A stretch of DNA of 64,000 nucleotides, from contig NZ_JAUTAE010000001.1 of NCBI RefSeq assembly GCF_030818415.1, positions 1,304,501 through 1,368,500 of the forward strand, given 5' to 3'. Below the pieces are notes generated by a model that worked only from the letters and a program-made list of their open reading frames with translations, had not been told where the DNA came from and ran no database searches. This document shows, in pieces, positions 9,159-17,173 of this stretch; the first letter of the stretch is position 1; every line of letters starts with the position of its first letter. Source of the stretch: Sphingomonas sp. SORGH_AS_0950 (GTDB lineage: Bacteria; Pseudomonadota; Alphaproteobacteria; Sphingomonadales; Sphingomonadaceae). The position numbers and the translations under genes are program-made.

Positions 9159-9195
9159 CGGGCGCGTCCTTCGCGCGGCGCAGGATCGTAGGGGA

Positions 9196-9642
9196 TCAAG
9201 CCTCGCCCGCGTCGCGTGCCTCCAGCGCGCGGCGAAGCGCCTGAACCTCGCCCTGAAGCGCGCGCAGATCGTCGACCGGCATTCCCGCCCGCGCGATCAG
9301 TTCCTCGCCCAGGCATCCGCAGCGGTCGCGCAGATCCTGTCCGGCGGGGGTCAGGCGGACGCGGACCTGCCGCTCGTCCTGCGGATCGCGCTCGCGCGCC
9401 ACCAGTCCTGCAACCTCCAGCCGCTTGACCAGCGGGGTGACGGTGCTCGATTCCAGCGCCAGCCGCTGCGCGATCGCGCCGATCGTGCGACCGTCCTCCT
9501 CCCACAGCACATGCAGCGCCAGATATTGCGGATAGGTCAGCCCCAGCTGGTCGAGCAGCGGCTTGTAGGTCCGCTGGATCGCCATATTGGCCGCGTAAAG
9601 CGCGAAGCACAGTTGTTCGTCGAGCGGCCAGGGCGCCGACAT
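9196..9642 (-). CDS. ohrR: OhrR-type MarR-family organic-peroxide-sensing repressor
   Basis: Winged-helix repressor of 148 residues. The N-terminus LDEQLCFALYAANMAI carries the reactive cysteine at the position where OhrR proteins sense organic hydroperoxides. The DNA-binding domain is seen in QLGLTYPQYLALHVLWEED and RTIGAIAQRLALESSTVTPLVKRLE, followed by the wing RERDPQDERQVRVRLT. It is divergent from ohr, and the 119-bp gap between them holds two copies of a palindrome. ATG 9642 has a GGGAG ribosome site; a longer frame reaching 9699 would add 19 non-homologous residues. Regulation by oxidation of the cysteine is known for the family, not shown here. Confidence 0.92.
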   Translation of the reverse strand: MSAPWPLDEQLCFALYAANMAIQRTYKPLLDQLGLTYPQYLALHVLWEEDGRTIGAIAQRLALESSTVTPLVKRLEVAGLVARERDPQDERQVRVRLTPAGQDLRDRCGCLGEELIARAGMPVDDLRALQGEVQALRRALEARDAGEA

Positions 9643-9672
9643 CCGCCATCTCCCGTTTGAGCAGGAAATACA

Positions 9673-9682
9673 TATCGCGATA
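9673..9682. promoter_or_regulatory. Candidate OhrR operator, copy 1
   Basis: TATCGCGATA is a perfect 10-bp palindrome lying 31 bp upstream of the ohrR start. The same ten bases recur at 9724-9733 in front of ohr. Two identical palindromes in a divergent MarR/target gap are the expected arrangement for autoregulated control; binding is inferred. Confidence 0.55.
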
Positions 9683-9723
9683 AAAGAAGCGCTGGACAAG
9701 CCCGAACCGCAACGCCATATATG

Positions 9724-9742
9724 TATCGCGATAACGATTATC
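9724..9742. promoter_or_regulatory. Candidate OhrR operator, copy 2, with overlapping palindrome
   Basis: A second TATCGCGATA (9724-9733) is followed directly by GATAACGATTATC (9730-9742), itself a palindrome with 5-bp arms. The pair ends about 20 bp before the ohr GTG start, a position suited to blocking transcription initiation. Assignment to OhrR rests on context and on the repeated sequence. Confidence 0.55.
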
Positions 9743-9761
9743 GAAATATCGGAGACCGACC

Positions 9762-10187
9762 GTGACGATCGACGTGAAATACGAAACCCAGGCCAGCGCC
9801 ACCGGCGGTCGCGACGGCCATGCCCGGACGCAGGACGGCACGCTCGACGTGAAGCTGTCGACCCCCAGGGAACTGGGCGGCGCCGGCGGCGACGGCACCA
9901 ATCCCGAGCAGCTGTTCGCGGCGGGCTATTCGGCCTGCTTCATCGGCGCGCTGAAGGTCGCCGGACAGCAGCTGAAGGTGAAGGTGCCCGACGATGTGTC
10001 GGTGTCCGCCAAGGTCGGGATCGGGCCGCGCGCGGCGGGTGGTTTCGGCATCACCGCCGACCTGACCATCGCCCTGCCCGGCCTCGACCGCGCCCAGGCC
10101 GAGCAGCTGGTCGAGGCCGCGCACCAAATCTGCCCTTACTCCAATGCCACGCGGGGCAATGTCGATGTCGGCCTGACGCTGGCCTGA
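9762..10187 (+). CDS. ohr: Organic hydroperoxide resistance protein Ohr
   Basis: Thiol peroxidase that reduces organic hydroperoxides to alcohols. The 141-residue OsmC/Ohr-fold protein has both redox cysteines in their family contexts: the peroxidatic one in [14 protein letters not shown] and the resolving one in [13 protein letters not shown]. Other Ohr signatures are [19 protein letters not shown] and [16 protein letters not shown]. The start is GTG with GGAG upstream. It is divergent from ohrR and followed by a strong terminator. Confidence 0.96.
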   Translation: MTIDVKYETQASATGGRDGHARTQDGTLDVKLSTPRELGGAGGDGTNPEQLFAAGYSACFIGALKVAGQQLKVKVPDDVSVSAKVGIGPRAAGGFGITADLTIALPGLDRAQAEQLVEAAHQICPYSNATRGNVDVGLTLA

Positions 10188-10254
10188 CATGAAGGGACCG
10201 GGGCGCAACCCTGGCCGCGCCGGTCCCTTACCATAAGCGTACTCCCATCCTGAC

Positions 10255-10291
10255 GGTGCGGTCCGATCTCCCAGCGGACCGCACCTTTTTT
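10255..10291 (+). terminator. Rho-independent terminator of ohr
   Basis: GGTGCGGTCCG (10255-10265), a 9-base loop, and the exact complement CGGACCGCACC (10275-10285) are followed by six T residues. It stops ohr transcription before the convergent lacI gene ends at 10296. A second, U-tract-free hairpin (AGGGACCGG/CCGGTCCCT) precedes it near 10193-10228. Confidence 0.9.
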
Positions 10292-10295
10292 CGGG

Positions 10296-11318
10296 TCAGG
10301 CGGAATCGCGGACGACCAGGCGCGGCGGCATCTCGACGCCGGGGACGTCCCGCCCCTCCATCCGTGCGAACAGCGCGGCGACCATCGCCTCGGCCCCGGC
10401 GCGCAGGTCCTGATGGATGGTGGTCAGGCGCGGAATCGCGCGTTCGGCCAGCGGAAGATCATCGAACCCCGTCACCGCGACATCGCCCGGCACGCTCAGG
10501 CCGGACGACACGAGTTCCGCCATCGTCGCCATCGCGATCATGTCCGAGGCGCAGACGATGCCGTCGACCGTCTGCCCCTGTTCGCGCAGCCGCGCCAGAT
10601 TGGCGGCGATCTGGTCGGGCATCAGCTCGGGCGCCAGCGCCACGTCGAATTGCAGCGGCGGCTCCAGCCCCGCCCCGGCCAGCGCATCGCACAGCCCGGC
10701 ATGGCGCTGTTCCAGCTCCAGCGTGCGGACCTCGCCCATGAAGGCGATGCGACGCCGCCCGGCGGCCAGCAGATGCTCGCCCGCCATCCGGCCGCCCAGC
10801 CGGTTGTCGACCCCGACCGCGCAGTGCCGCTGGCCGGGCAGGCTGCTGCCCCAGACGACCAGCGGGCGATAGGTCGCGGCCACCGCCTCGATCACCGCCA
10901 GCTGGTCCGACTGGCCGATCAGCAGCACGCCGTCGACCATGCCCGACCGGGCGATACGCGACAGCCAGTCGTCGTCGTCGGGGATGATCCGCGACAGCAT
11001 CACGTCATGGTCGCGCGCCGCGAGTTCGTCGGCGAGATGGCCGAGCAGCGTCATGAAGAAGGGGTCGGACAGCCTTTGCCGCCGCTCGTGACCCAACGGG
11101 ATGGCGACCCCGACAACGCCGGTCCGTTGCGCGCGCAGGCGACGGGCCATCTGGTTGATCTGGAAATTATGCTCGGCGGCCAGCGCCTCGATCCGCTGCC
11201 GCGTCTCGGCATTGACCACGCTCTTGCCCGCCAGCGCGCGGCTGACGGTACCGGGTGACACGCCTGCCAGCCGGGCGATGTCCTTCAGGGTGCGGGCGGG
11301 TGGAGCCAGATCGGTCAT
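10296..11318 (-). CDS. LacI-family transcriptional repressor (first of two paralogues)
   Basis: Sugar-responsive repressor of 340 residues. The N-terminal helix-turn-helix reads TLKDIARLAGVSPGTVSRALAGKS, followed by the hinge helix region (NFQINQMARRLRAQ) and a periplasmic-binding-like effector domain (GVVGVAIPLGHE, DGVLLIGQSDQ, VTGFDDLPLAERAIPRLTTI). It resembles the LacI protein at 22172-23221 along nearly its full length, including an almost identical recognition helix and the unusual segment LSDPFFMTLLGHLADEL. It follows the TonB receptor gene on the same strand but is separated from it by a terminator. It is a good candidate to bind the GCAA-N4-TTGC palindromes found upstream of that receptor. 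Confidence 0.95.
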   Translation of the reverse strand: MTDLAPPARTLKDIARLAGVSPGTVSRALAGKSVVNAETRQRIEALAAEHNFQINQMARRLRAQRTGVVGVAIPLGHERRQRLSDPFFMTLLGHLADELAARDHDVMLSRIIPDDDDWLSRIARSGMVDGVLLIGQSDQLAVIEAVAATYRPLVVWGSSLPGQRHCAVGVDNRLGGRMAGEHLLAAGRRRIAFMGEVRTLELEQRHAGLCDALAGAGLEPPLQFDVALAPELMPDQIAANLARLREQGQTVDGIVCASDMIAMATMAELVSSGLSVPGDVAVTGFDDLPLAERAIPRLTTIHQDLRAGAEAMVAALFARMEGRDVPGVEMPPRLVVRDSA

Positions 11319-11335
11319 GGCCAGCCTCCTGAACG

Positions 11336-11369
11336 AAAAGCGGGGCGGATGCCAAGTGGCACCCGCCCC
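11336..11369 (-). terminator. Terminator downstream of the TonB receptor gene
   Basis: On the minus strand a GGGGCGGGTGCC / GGCATCCGCCCC stem (12-bp arms with one mismatch, 4-base loop) is followed by GCTTTT. It lies just after the receptor stop and before the LacI start. Confidence 0.7.
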
Positions 11370-11383
11370 AGGGAGAGTCTTTG

Positions 11384-13921
11384 TCAGAAACGATAGCGGA
11401 TCGACCCCGTCACCGTGCGCCCGTACAGCGCGGTATTGTTGAACACGCCCTGCGTCGAGGACAGGATCGGGAACAGCCCGCCGCCGCCACGGAAGCCCAG
11501 CTTGTCGAACAGGTTGTTGACGTTCAGGCCCAGTTCCAGCCGCTCGGTCGGGCGTACCGTCACGAAGCCGTTGACGAAGGTCGAACCCTTGATCGTGTAC
11601 AGGTTGAAGTCGTCCGACTTGGTGCTGGTCTGGCCGTTTACGCTGACGCCGAACGCGATGGGACCGGCGTCATAGGAGGGCGACACGACGAACAGGAAGT
11701 CGGGCAGGCCGCCGGGCTTCTTGCCGACCAGCGACGGCGTCGCGCTGCTGGTGATCTTGGAATTCGCATAGGTCGCATCGGCGGCCAGATGGAAATTGCC
11801 ATAGCTCACCCGGCTGCTGAACTCGATACCCAGCGAGCGATAGCCGTTGGAGATGTTCGGATTGTTGTTCGGCGCCGGGTTGTTGATCCGGGTGAAGTCG
11901 TAATTATTCTCGGTCAGCGTCGAGCGGAAGCCGGTGATCTCGACCGAATAGGACGCGCCGAAGATGCCGCCGCGCTGCTTCAGGCCGATTTCCTGCTGGT
12001 TGAGATAGTTGACCGAGGTCGCCTGACCCTGGCTGTTGAGCGAGCCGTCGGCGTTGAAATTGCCCGACAGGACACGGCGGTCGGCGTTGAAGCGGCCGCC
12101 CCGGCTGGCGCGGGCAAAGACGCTGGTCTTGCTGTTGAACGCATAGAGCGCGCCGACCGACCAGCTGACATAGCCATCGGTATAGTTGATCTTCTCGGCG
12201 GTCGGGTTCAGCACCAGCGAGGGGATCACCGCCGAGCCCAGCGCATCCGAGACGCGGGTGTTGGGGCCCGCGATACCGCCCTGCGCGGTGCCTTCGCCAT
12301 GCACGCTGTCATAGCGGATCGAGGCGTCGAGGTTCAGCCCGCCGACCTCATAGCCCGCCTGCAGGAAGGGCGCGACGTCGGTATAGGTCAGGTCGACGCG
12401 GCGCGCGCAGCAGCTGCCCCAATTGTCGTTGAACCCGGCCTGGCCCGCGGCGGTCAGCTGCGTGCCGGTGGTCGAGAACAGATCGAGCGGCGCGGCATTC
12501 TCGCCGTTCAGCTCGCTATACTGGCGGTTGACGTGCCAGTCCTGGACGATGTTCTGGCGCATCACGAACAGACCGGCGGTCAGCCGCGCCTTCCCCGGCC
12601 CGACCTGGAACTTGCCGTTCAGGGTCAGGTTGTTGGCGAAGTTGTCCATGTTCTTCATGAACACGTTGATGTTCGGATTGTTGTTGATGTACGAACCCGT
12701 GAACAGCTGGCCGGTCTTCGGACCCGCCGCATAGCGGATCGATCCGACGGTCTGGCCATTGACGGTCGATCCGATCAGCCCGCCGCTGCCGGTCCGGGTC
12801 TGGACGTTGATGAACTGGGTGGTGAAGTTCCCGCTGATCCACTGATAGCGCATCGTGTCGTCGAGCGAGATATTGTCGTTGAAGTCGTAATGGATCTGGC
12901 CGCTGATGCCGGTGACGCGCGGGTGGATGCCCTGCACCTCGGCCGACTTCACGCCGCCATTGTCATAGTCCAGATACTGGAAGTTGCGGTTGTAGATCGT
13001 ATAGGCCGAACCCGAACGCCCGTCGAAATTGGGCAGCGGGGTGAAGCCGGTCACGCGGTTGCCGTCCAGCGTCGCCAGCGTCGGCGTGGTGGTGTTGGTC
13101 GGCGCCTGCTCGTCCAGCCGCTTGAAATACAGGCGGATAAAGCCGCGATTGTCGGCCAGATCGCGGGTGATGTTCGCCTTGATCTGGTAACCGCGCAGGA
13201 TGTTGAAATTCTCGTTGGTGTAGCCGCCGCCGTTGCGCGCATAGCCACCGATATGGAAGCGCGTATTGTCGTCGATCGGGCCGCCATAGTCGAAGTCGAC
13301 GCGGTGTTCGCGGAAGCCCAGGCCGTTGGAATAGGCGATCTGGCCGCCCTTGGTCTCGCCGGTCTTGCTGATGAAGTTGATGACCGCGCCCGGCGCCTGG
13401 CTGGCGAAGGTCGAGGCCGAACCGCCGCGCACCGCCTCGACCGTCTTCACATTCTGGTCGAAGCGCAGCCAATAGTCGTTGTTGCCGAAGTTGATATCGC
13501 CGAACAGGACGTCGGGCAGGCCGTCTTCCTGGAGCGAGACATATTCCGAACCGCCGGTCGACACCGGAATGCCGCGCACGCCGATATTGGCGTTGCCGCC
13601 CGGACCCGCGGTGTCGCTGGGCTGAAGGCCGGGGATGTTGCGCAGGATCTCGGCGGTCGAGCGCGGCGTGAAATTCTGGATCGCTTCCTGGCTGACCTGC
13701 GACACCGAGATCGAGCTGCGGAAGCGCGAACGCTCGCCGCTGGTCGCAGTGACGACGATGTCCTCGCTCGACACGCCCGCATCGGGGATGCTGCCCGCCT
13801 GGGGAGCCGGCGCGGCAGGAGCCGCCGGCGTGCTCGTCGCCTGTGCAAAGGCCGGTGCGCTGGCCAGTGCCATCGCCAGAGCCGCCATCGATCCGCAAGA
13901 CCGCAGAACGCCCGTCGTCAT
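11384..13921 (-). CDS. TonB-dependent receptor of the carbohydrate locus
   Basis: Outer-membrane active transporter of 845 residues. A signal peptide (CGSMAALAMALASAPAFAQA) is followed by the TonB-box/plug start EDIVVTATSGERSRFRSS. The plug contains PRSTAEILRNIPGLQPSDT, NIGVRGIPVSTGGSEYVSLQ and VEAVRGGSASTFASQAPGAVINF. A beta-barrel follows, ending in an aromatic C-terminus (GSIRYRF). There is no STN domain, so control is probably by the LacI system rather than by sigma/FecR. The promoter region, shared with the divergent halogenase gene, holds three operator-like palindromes. Import of a sucrose- or raffinose-type sugar is inferred from neighbours. The ATG is preceded by AGGAGAGGGTGA. Confidence 0.95.
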   Translation of the reverse strand: MTTGVLRSCGSMAALAMALASAPAFAQATSTPAAPAAPAPQAGSIPDAGVSSEDIVVTATSGERSRFRSSISVSQVSQEAIQNFTPRSTAEILRNIPGLQPSDTAGPGGNANIGVRGIPVSTGGSEYVSLQEDGLPDVLFGDINFGNNDYWLRFDQNVKTVEAVRGGSASTFASQAPGAVINFISKTGETKGGQIAYSNGLGFREHRVDFDYGGPIDDNTRFHIGGYARNGGGYTNENFNILRGYQIKANITRDLADNRGFIRLYFKRLDEQAPTNTTTPTLATLDGNRVTGFTPLPNFDGRSGSAYTIYNRNFQYLDYDNGGVKSAEVQGIHPRVTGISGQIHYDFNDNISLDDTMRYQWISGNFTTQFINVQTRTGSGGLIGSTVNGQTVGSIRYAAGPKTGQLFTGSYINNNPNINVFMKNMDNFANNLTLNGKFQVGPGKARLTAGLFVMRQNIVQDWHVNRQYSELNGENAAPLDLFSTTGTQLTAAGQAGFNDNWGSCCARRVDLTYTDVAPFLQAGYEVGGLNLDASIRYDSVHGEGTAQGGIAGPNTRVSDALGSAVIPSLVLNPTAEKINYTDGYVSWSVGALYAFNSKTSVFARASRGGRFNADRRVLSGNFNADGSLNSQGQATSVNYLNQQEIGLKQRGGIFGASYSVEITGFRSTLTENNYDFTRINNPAPNNNPNISNGYRSLGIEFSSRVSYGNFHLAADATYANSKITSSATPSLVGKKPGGLPDFLFVVSPSYDAGPIAFGVSVNGQTSTKSDDFNLYTIKGSTFVNGFVTVRPTERLELGLNVNNLFDKLGFRGGGGLFPILSSTQGVFNNTALYGRTVTGSIRYRF

Positions 13922-13980
13922 TCACCCTCTCCTGATTCGCCCCGGTGGCCGGGATGTCGTGGAGACTGGCTATCACATGA

Positions 13981-13992
13981 GCAATCGTTTGC
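13981..13992. promoter_or_regulatory. Candidate LacI-type operator (GCAA-N4-TTGC)
   Basis: GCAATCGTTTGC lies 60 bp upstream of the TonB receptor start. It shares the GCAA...TTGC arms with sites at 14005, 14082, 19543 and 47732. Short palindromes of this size in front of sugar genes are typical LacI-family operators; the assignment is by recurrence and context. Confidence 0.6.
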
Positions 13993-14004
13993 AAGTCTGA
14001 CTTT

Positions 14005-14016
14005 GCAAACCATTGC
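14005..14016. promoter_or_regulatory. Candidate LacI-type operator (GCAA-N4-TTGC)
   Basis: GCAAACCATTGC, 24 bp from the previous copy (centre to centre), in the divergent promoter region of the TonB receptor and halogenase genes. It differs at one base from the copies at 14082 and 47732. Confidence 0.6.
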
Positions 14017-14081
14017 ATAAAAATCCGTTAACTGTGATCGGAAAAACACAGTGTTCGGCCGGGCATCGAGACGGTGGGATC

Positions 14082-14093
14082 GCAAACCTTTGC
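14082..14093. promoter_or_regulatory. Candidate LacI-type operator upstream of the halogenase gene
   Basis: GCAAACCTTTGC, with perfect 5-bp arms, 32 bp before the halogenase start. The identical 12 bases occur at 47732-47743 beside the alpha-galactosidase gene. Confidence 0.65.
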
Positions 14094-14125
14094 ATGCTAT
14101 GGCGCGGCAAAAGGGAGAGGATGGC

Positions 14126-15646
14126 ATGATGAGCGACAGCCCCGCCGAGGCGATCCGGTCGGTCCTGATCGTCGGGGGCGGCACCGCCGGATGGATGACC
14201 GCCGCCGCGCTGGCGCATGCGATGCCGCGCGGGCTGACCATCACGCTGGTCGAATCGGATGCGATCGGCACGGTCGGGGTCGGCGAGGCGACGATCCCCC
14301 CGATCCGGCTGTTCAACCAGACGCTGGGCATCGACGAGGCGGAGTTCCTGCGCGAGACGAAGGGCAGCTTCAAGCTGGGGATCGAGTTCGTCGGCTGGGG
14401 TCGGGAGGGGCATCGCTATTTCCACCCCTTTGGCACGCACGGCAAATCCTTCGATCTGGTCGCGGTGCATCAGCATTGGCTGGCGGCGGGCGGGGCCCAG
14501 GGGGCGACGGTGCCGTTCGACGAGCTGTCGATGGCGTGGGGCGCGGCCAGACGCGGCCGGTTCGCCGCGCCGATGGCCGACCCGCGCAGCGTCGCATCCA
14601 CCTTCGACTATGCCTATCATTTCGATGCCGGGCTCTATGCCCGCTATCTGCGCCGCTATGCCGAGGCGCGCGGCGTGGTGCGTGTCGAGGGGCGGATCGC
14701 GGGCCATGCGCTGGAGGGCATGCGCGGTCATGTCGCATCGGTCACGCTGGAGGATGGACGGGTGCTGGCGGCGGACCTGTTCGTCGACTGCTCGGGCTTT
14801 CGCGGACTGCTGATCGAGGAGGCGCTTGCCACCGGCTATGAGGACTGGACGCACTGGCTGCCCTGCGACCGCGCAGTGGCGGTGCCGTGCGTGACCGGCG
14901 GCGATGGCCTGACGCCCTATACCCGCTCGACCGCGCGCGCCGCCGGGTGGCAATGGCGCATCCCGCTCCAGCATCGCACCGGCAATGGCTATGTCTATTG
15001 CAGCCGCCATGTCTCGGACGATGAGGCGGCGGCGACGCTGATGGCGAACCTGGACGGCGAACCGCTGGGCGATCCGCGACCGCTGCGCTTCACGACGGGG
15101 CGGCGCAAGCAATTCTGGAACCGCAACGTCGTCGCCATCGGCCTGTCGAGCGGGTTCATGGAGCCGCTCGAATCGACCAGCATCCATCTGATCCAGGCGG
15201 GTATCGCCAAGCTGCTCGCCTATTTCCCGACCCGCGCCTTCGCCCCCGCCGCGATCGAGGAATATAACCGCGTCGCGATCACCGAATATGAGCGGATCCG
15301 CGACTTCATCATCCTGCACTACAAGCTGACGCAGCGGACCGATACGCCGCTATGGCGCGACTGCGCGGCCATGCCGATCCCCGACACGCTGGCGATGAAG
15401 ATCGGGCATTTCCGCGAGAGCGGGCGGCTGGTCGCGCGCGACATGGACCTGTTCGGCCCGGCAAGCTGGGCGGCGGTGCATCTCGGCCAGTTCAACATTC
15501 CCGAGGGGCGCGACCCACTGCTCAGCTATGGCGACCCCGCACAAAGCCGCGCGTTCGTCGGCAAGCTGGCCGACGCGATCGGGCAGATGGCGGAATCGAT
15601 GCCCAGCCATGCCGACTGGCTGAAACGCATCGGGGCGACCGCGTAA
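14126..15646 (+). CDS. Flavin-dependent tryptophan-halogenase-family protein
   Basis: FADH2-dependent halogenase homologue of about 506 residues, the family's usual length. The N-terminal FAD-binding motif is [18 protein letters not shown]. The halogenase WxWxIP signature is present ([15 protein letters not shown]). The lysine of [11 protein letters not shown] is at the position expected for the catalytic lysine, and the glutamate-serine pair in [13 protein letters not shown] matches the active-site segment of PrnA/RebH-type enzymes. Members next to TonB receptors in carbohydrate loci of Caulobacter- and Xanthomonas-type bacteria are common but mostly of unknown substrate. AGGGAGAGG precedes the double ATG at 14126; a longer frame from 14051 would read through the operator. 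Confidence 0.93.
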   Translation: MMSDSPAEAIRSVLIVGGGTAGWMTAAALAHAMPRGLTITLVESDAIGTVGVGEATIPPIRLFNQTLGIDEAEFLRETKGSFKLGIEFVGWGREGHRYFHPFGTHGKSFDLVAVHQHWLAAGGAQGATVPFDELSMAWGAARRGRFAAPMADPRSVASTFDYAYHFDAGLYARYLRRYAEARGVVRVEGRIAGHALEGMRGHVASVTLEDGRVLAADLFVDCSGFRGLLIEEALATGYEDWTHWLPCDRAVAVPCVTGGDGLTPYTRSTARAAGWQWRIPLQHRTGNGYVYCSRHVSDDEAAATLMANLDGEPLGDPRPLRFTTGRRKQFWNRNVVAIGLSSGFMEPLESTSIHLIQAGIAKLLAYFPTRAFAPAAIEEYNRVAITEYERIRDFIILHYKLTQRTDTPLWRDCAAMPIPDTLAMKIGHFRESGRLVARDMDLFGPASWAAVHLGQFNIPEGRDPLLSYGDPAQSRAFVGKLADAIGQMAESMPSHADWLKRIGATA

Positions 15647-15672
15647 CGACGCGGCTTATCGGAGGGAAAAGG

Positions 15673-17034
15673 TCAAAGCCCCTCGCCGCCCACCCATTGC
15701 GCATGGGCGAGCCGGCGGGCGAGTTCCCAATTCTGCTGGCGCAGGTCGGGGACCGCCACGACTTCCCACAGGCCGCCGCGCGTCATCGGGCCGATGCAAT
15801 AGAGCCGGTCGTCCACCCCGCCATCGGCCGCGACGACATGGCTCTGCGCATCGACCTCCAGCCCGATCCGCAGCGCATCCGGCCGGATCATGCCGCCCGC
15901 CAGCAACTGCCGGATCAGCGGTTCGCGCGAGCGGAGCAGGTCGCCCTGCGGCCCGGTGCAGTTGACGATCCGCGCCACGCGGAGCTCCTCCACCACCTCC
16001 GCCCCGCGCGGCCGCCAATGGACCATCGCCCCCGCGCCGTCCGGCTCGACCCGCACCAGCTTGCCGCCCGCGATCGACAGGCGCCCCGCCGCGACCAATG
16101 CATCGACCCGGTCGGCGACCGAGGGGGCGAGCCGGTGGCGGTGCACGTCCCAATAGGGGCGGACATGCCGCAGGAAGCGCGCCCGCGTCGCACCATCGGC
16201 CGCGCCCCACATCATCTGCGTCACCGGCCGCAACGCATCCACCGCGCCGCGCCAGCCCTGGTCGGCGGCGGCGCAGCGGACATGGCGGACCAGCGCCGAC
16301 AGGCTGGCGGCGGGACGTTCGCGAAGCGGCGCGACCGGCGGGGTCTCGGCGTGACGGCGCGGCGCCAGCCCCCGGCGTGAGATGGCGACGATGCGCCCGC
16401 CAAAGCCGCTCGCGTCCAGCAGCAACGCCGCATCGATCGCGGTCAGCCCGCTGCCGACCAGCAACACCCGGTCGTCCGCATCCAGCCCCTCGGCAATGTC
16501 GCCCGCCCAGGGGTCCTCGCGATAGCAGCCCTGGTCCAGCACGGCCGGATCGATCCCCGGCGGCGTATGCGGCGGCAGATTGCCCAGCGCCAGCACCACC
16601 GCGTCGGCGCCGAGCGAACCGCCCTCCGCCAGATCGAGCCGATAGCCCTGCCCCGCCCGCTCCAGCGCGGTCACCTCGCCGCTCGCCAATGTCAGCCGCG
16701 CGGGGTCCGCCGCGATCGTCTCCATCAGCAAGTCGCGCAGATAGTCGCCATAGACCCGGCGCGGCACGAAGGTCTTCGCATCCCCCGCCCCGCGCGCGAC
16801 CAGCCAGCGGACGAAATGATCGGGATCGTCGCGCAGCGCGCTCATATTGCCAGCGCGGACGTTCAGCAGATGCTCGGCATGCGCCGCGCTATAGGCGACG
16901 CCGCGCGCCAGCTGGTTCGCCCGCCGCTCGATCAGCGTGGCGCGCGGGCCCCCATGGCGCACCAGATTGATCGCCAGCAGCGTGCCCGCAAAGCCGCCGC
17001 CGATGATCGCGACATGGTCGATCCCCGATGTCAT
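15673..17034 (-). CDS. FAD/NAD(P)-binding oxidoreductase of unknown substrate
   Basis: About 453 residues with two dinucleotide folds: an N-terminal FAD motif HVAIIGGGFAGTLLAINLV and a central RVLLVGSGLTAIDAALLL. Segments such as HLLNVRAGNMSALRDDPDHFVRWL and VVLALGNLPPH place it in the FAD/NAD(P)-binding group that includes YdhS-like and amine N-hydroxylase-like proteins. It is convergent with the halogenase gene, with only 26 bp between stops. It could conceivably supply reduced flavin or act on the same substrate, but nothing in the sequence proves that. ATG 17034 has AGGAAAGGAAC upstream; an in-frame start at 17094 would add 20 unconserved residues. Confidence 0.82.
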   Translation of the reverse strand: MTSGIDHVAIIGGGFAGTLLAINLVRHGGPRATLIERRANQLARGVAYSAAHAEHLLNVRAGNMSALRDDPDHFVRWLVARGAGDAKTFVPRRVYGDYLRDLLMETIAADPARLTLASGEVTALERAGQGYRLDLAEGGSLGADAVVLALGNLPPHTPPGIDPAVLDQGCYREDPWAGDIAEGLDADDRVLLVGSGLTAIDAALLLDASGFGGRIVAISRRGLAPRRHAETPPVAPLRERPAASLSALVRHVRCAAADQGWRGAVDALRPVTQMMWGAADGATRARFLRHVRPYWDVHRHRLAPSVADRVDALVAAGRLSIAGGKLVRVEPDGAGAMVHWRPRGAEVVEELRVARIVNCTGPQGDLLRSREPLIRQLLAGGMIRPDALRIGLEVDAQSHVVAADGGVDDRLYCIGPMTRGGLWEVVAVPDLRQQNWELARRLAHAQWVGGEGL

Positions 17035-17173
17035 GACCCGGCTGTTCCTTTCCTCGTCGCGAACCGCCACCGTCTGTAATCGCATCGGCCGCAATCGCCA
17101 CGCAGATTTCTGTATACGATTTTTATCGGCGCCGTTACGCTATGCGCTTTGCAAGCGAATATAGGGCGGGTCG

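Noticed and set aside
10193..10228. First hairpin after ohr considered as the main terminator
   Set aside because: No T-tract follows it; the stem at 10255 with six T residues is the better terminator.
11381..14020. An 879-codon open frame on the plus strand, opposite the TonB receptor gene
   Set aside because: It is the complement-frame shadow of a high-G+C gene: Arg/Ala/Val-rich text without domains, while the minus strand encodes a full receptor with signal peptide and plug.
17145..17157. CGCTTTGCAAGCG palindrome before the DPP-IV gene considered as another LacI operator
   Set aside because: Its arms are CGCTT/AAGCG, not GCAA/TTGC, so it does not fit the recurring motif.
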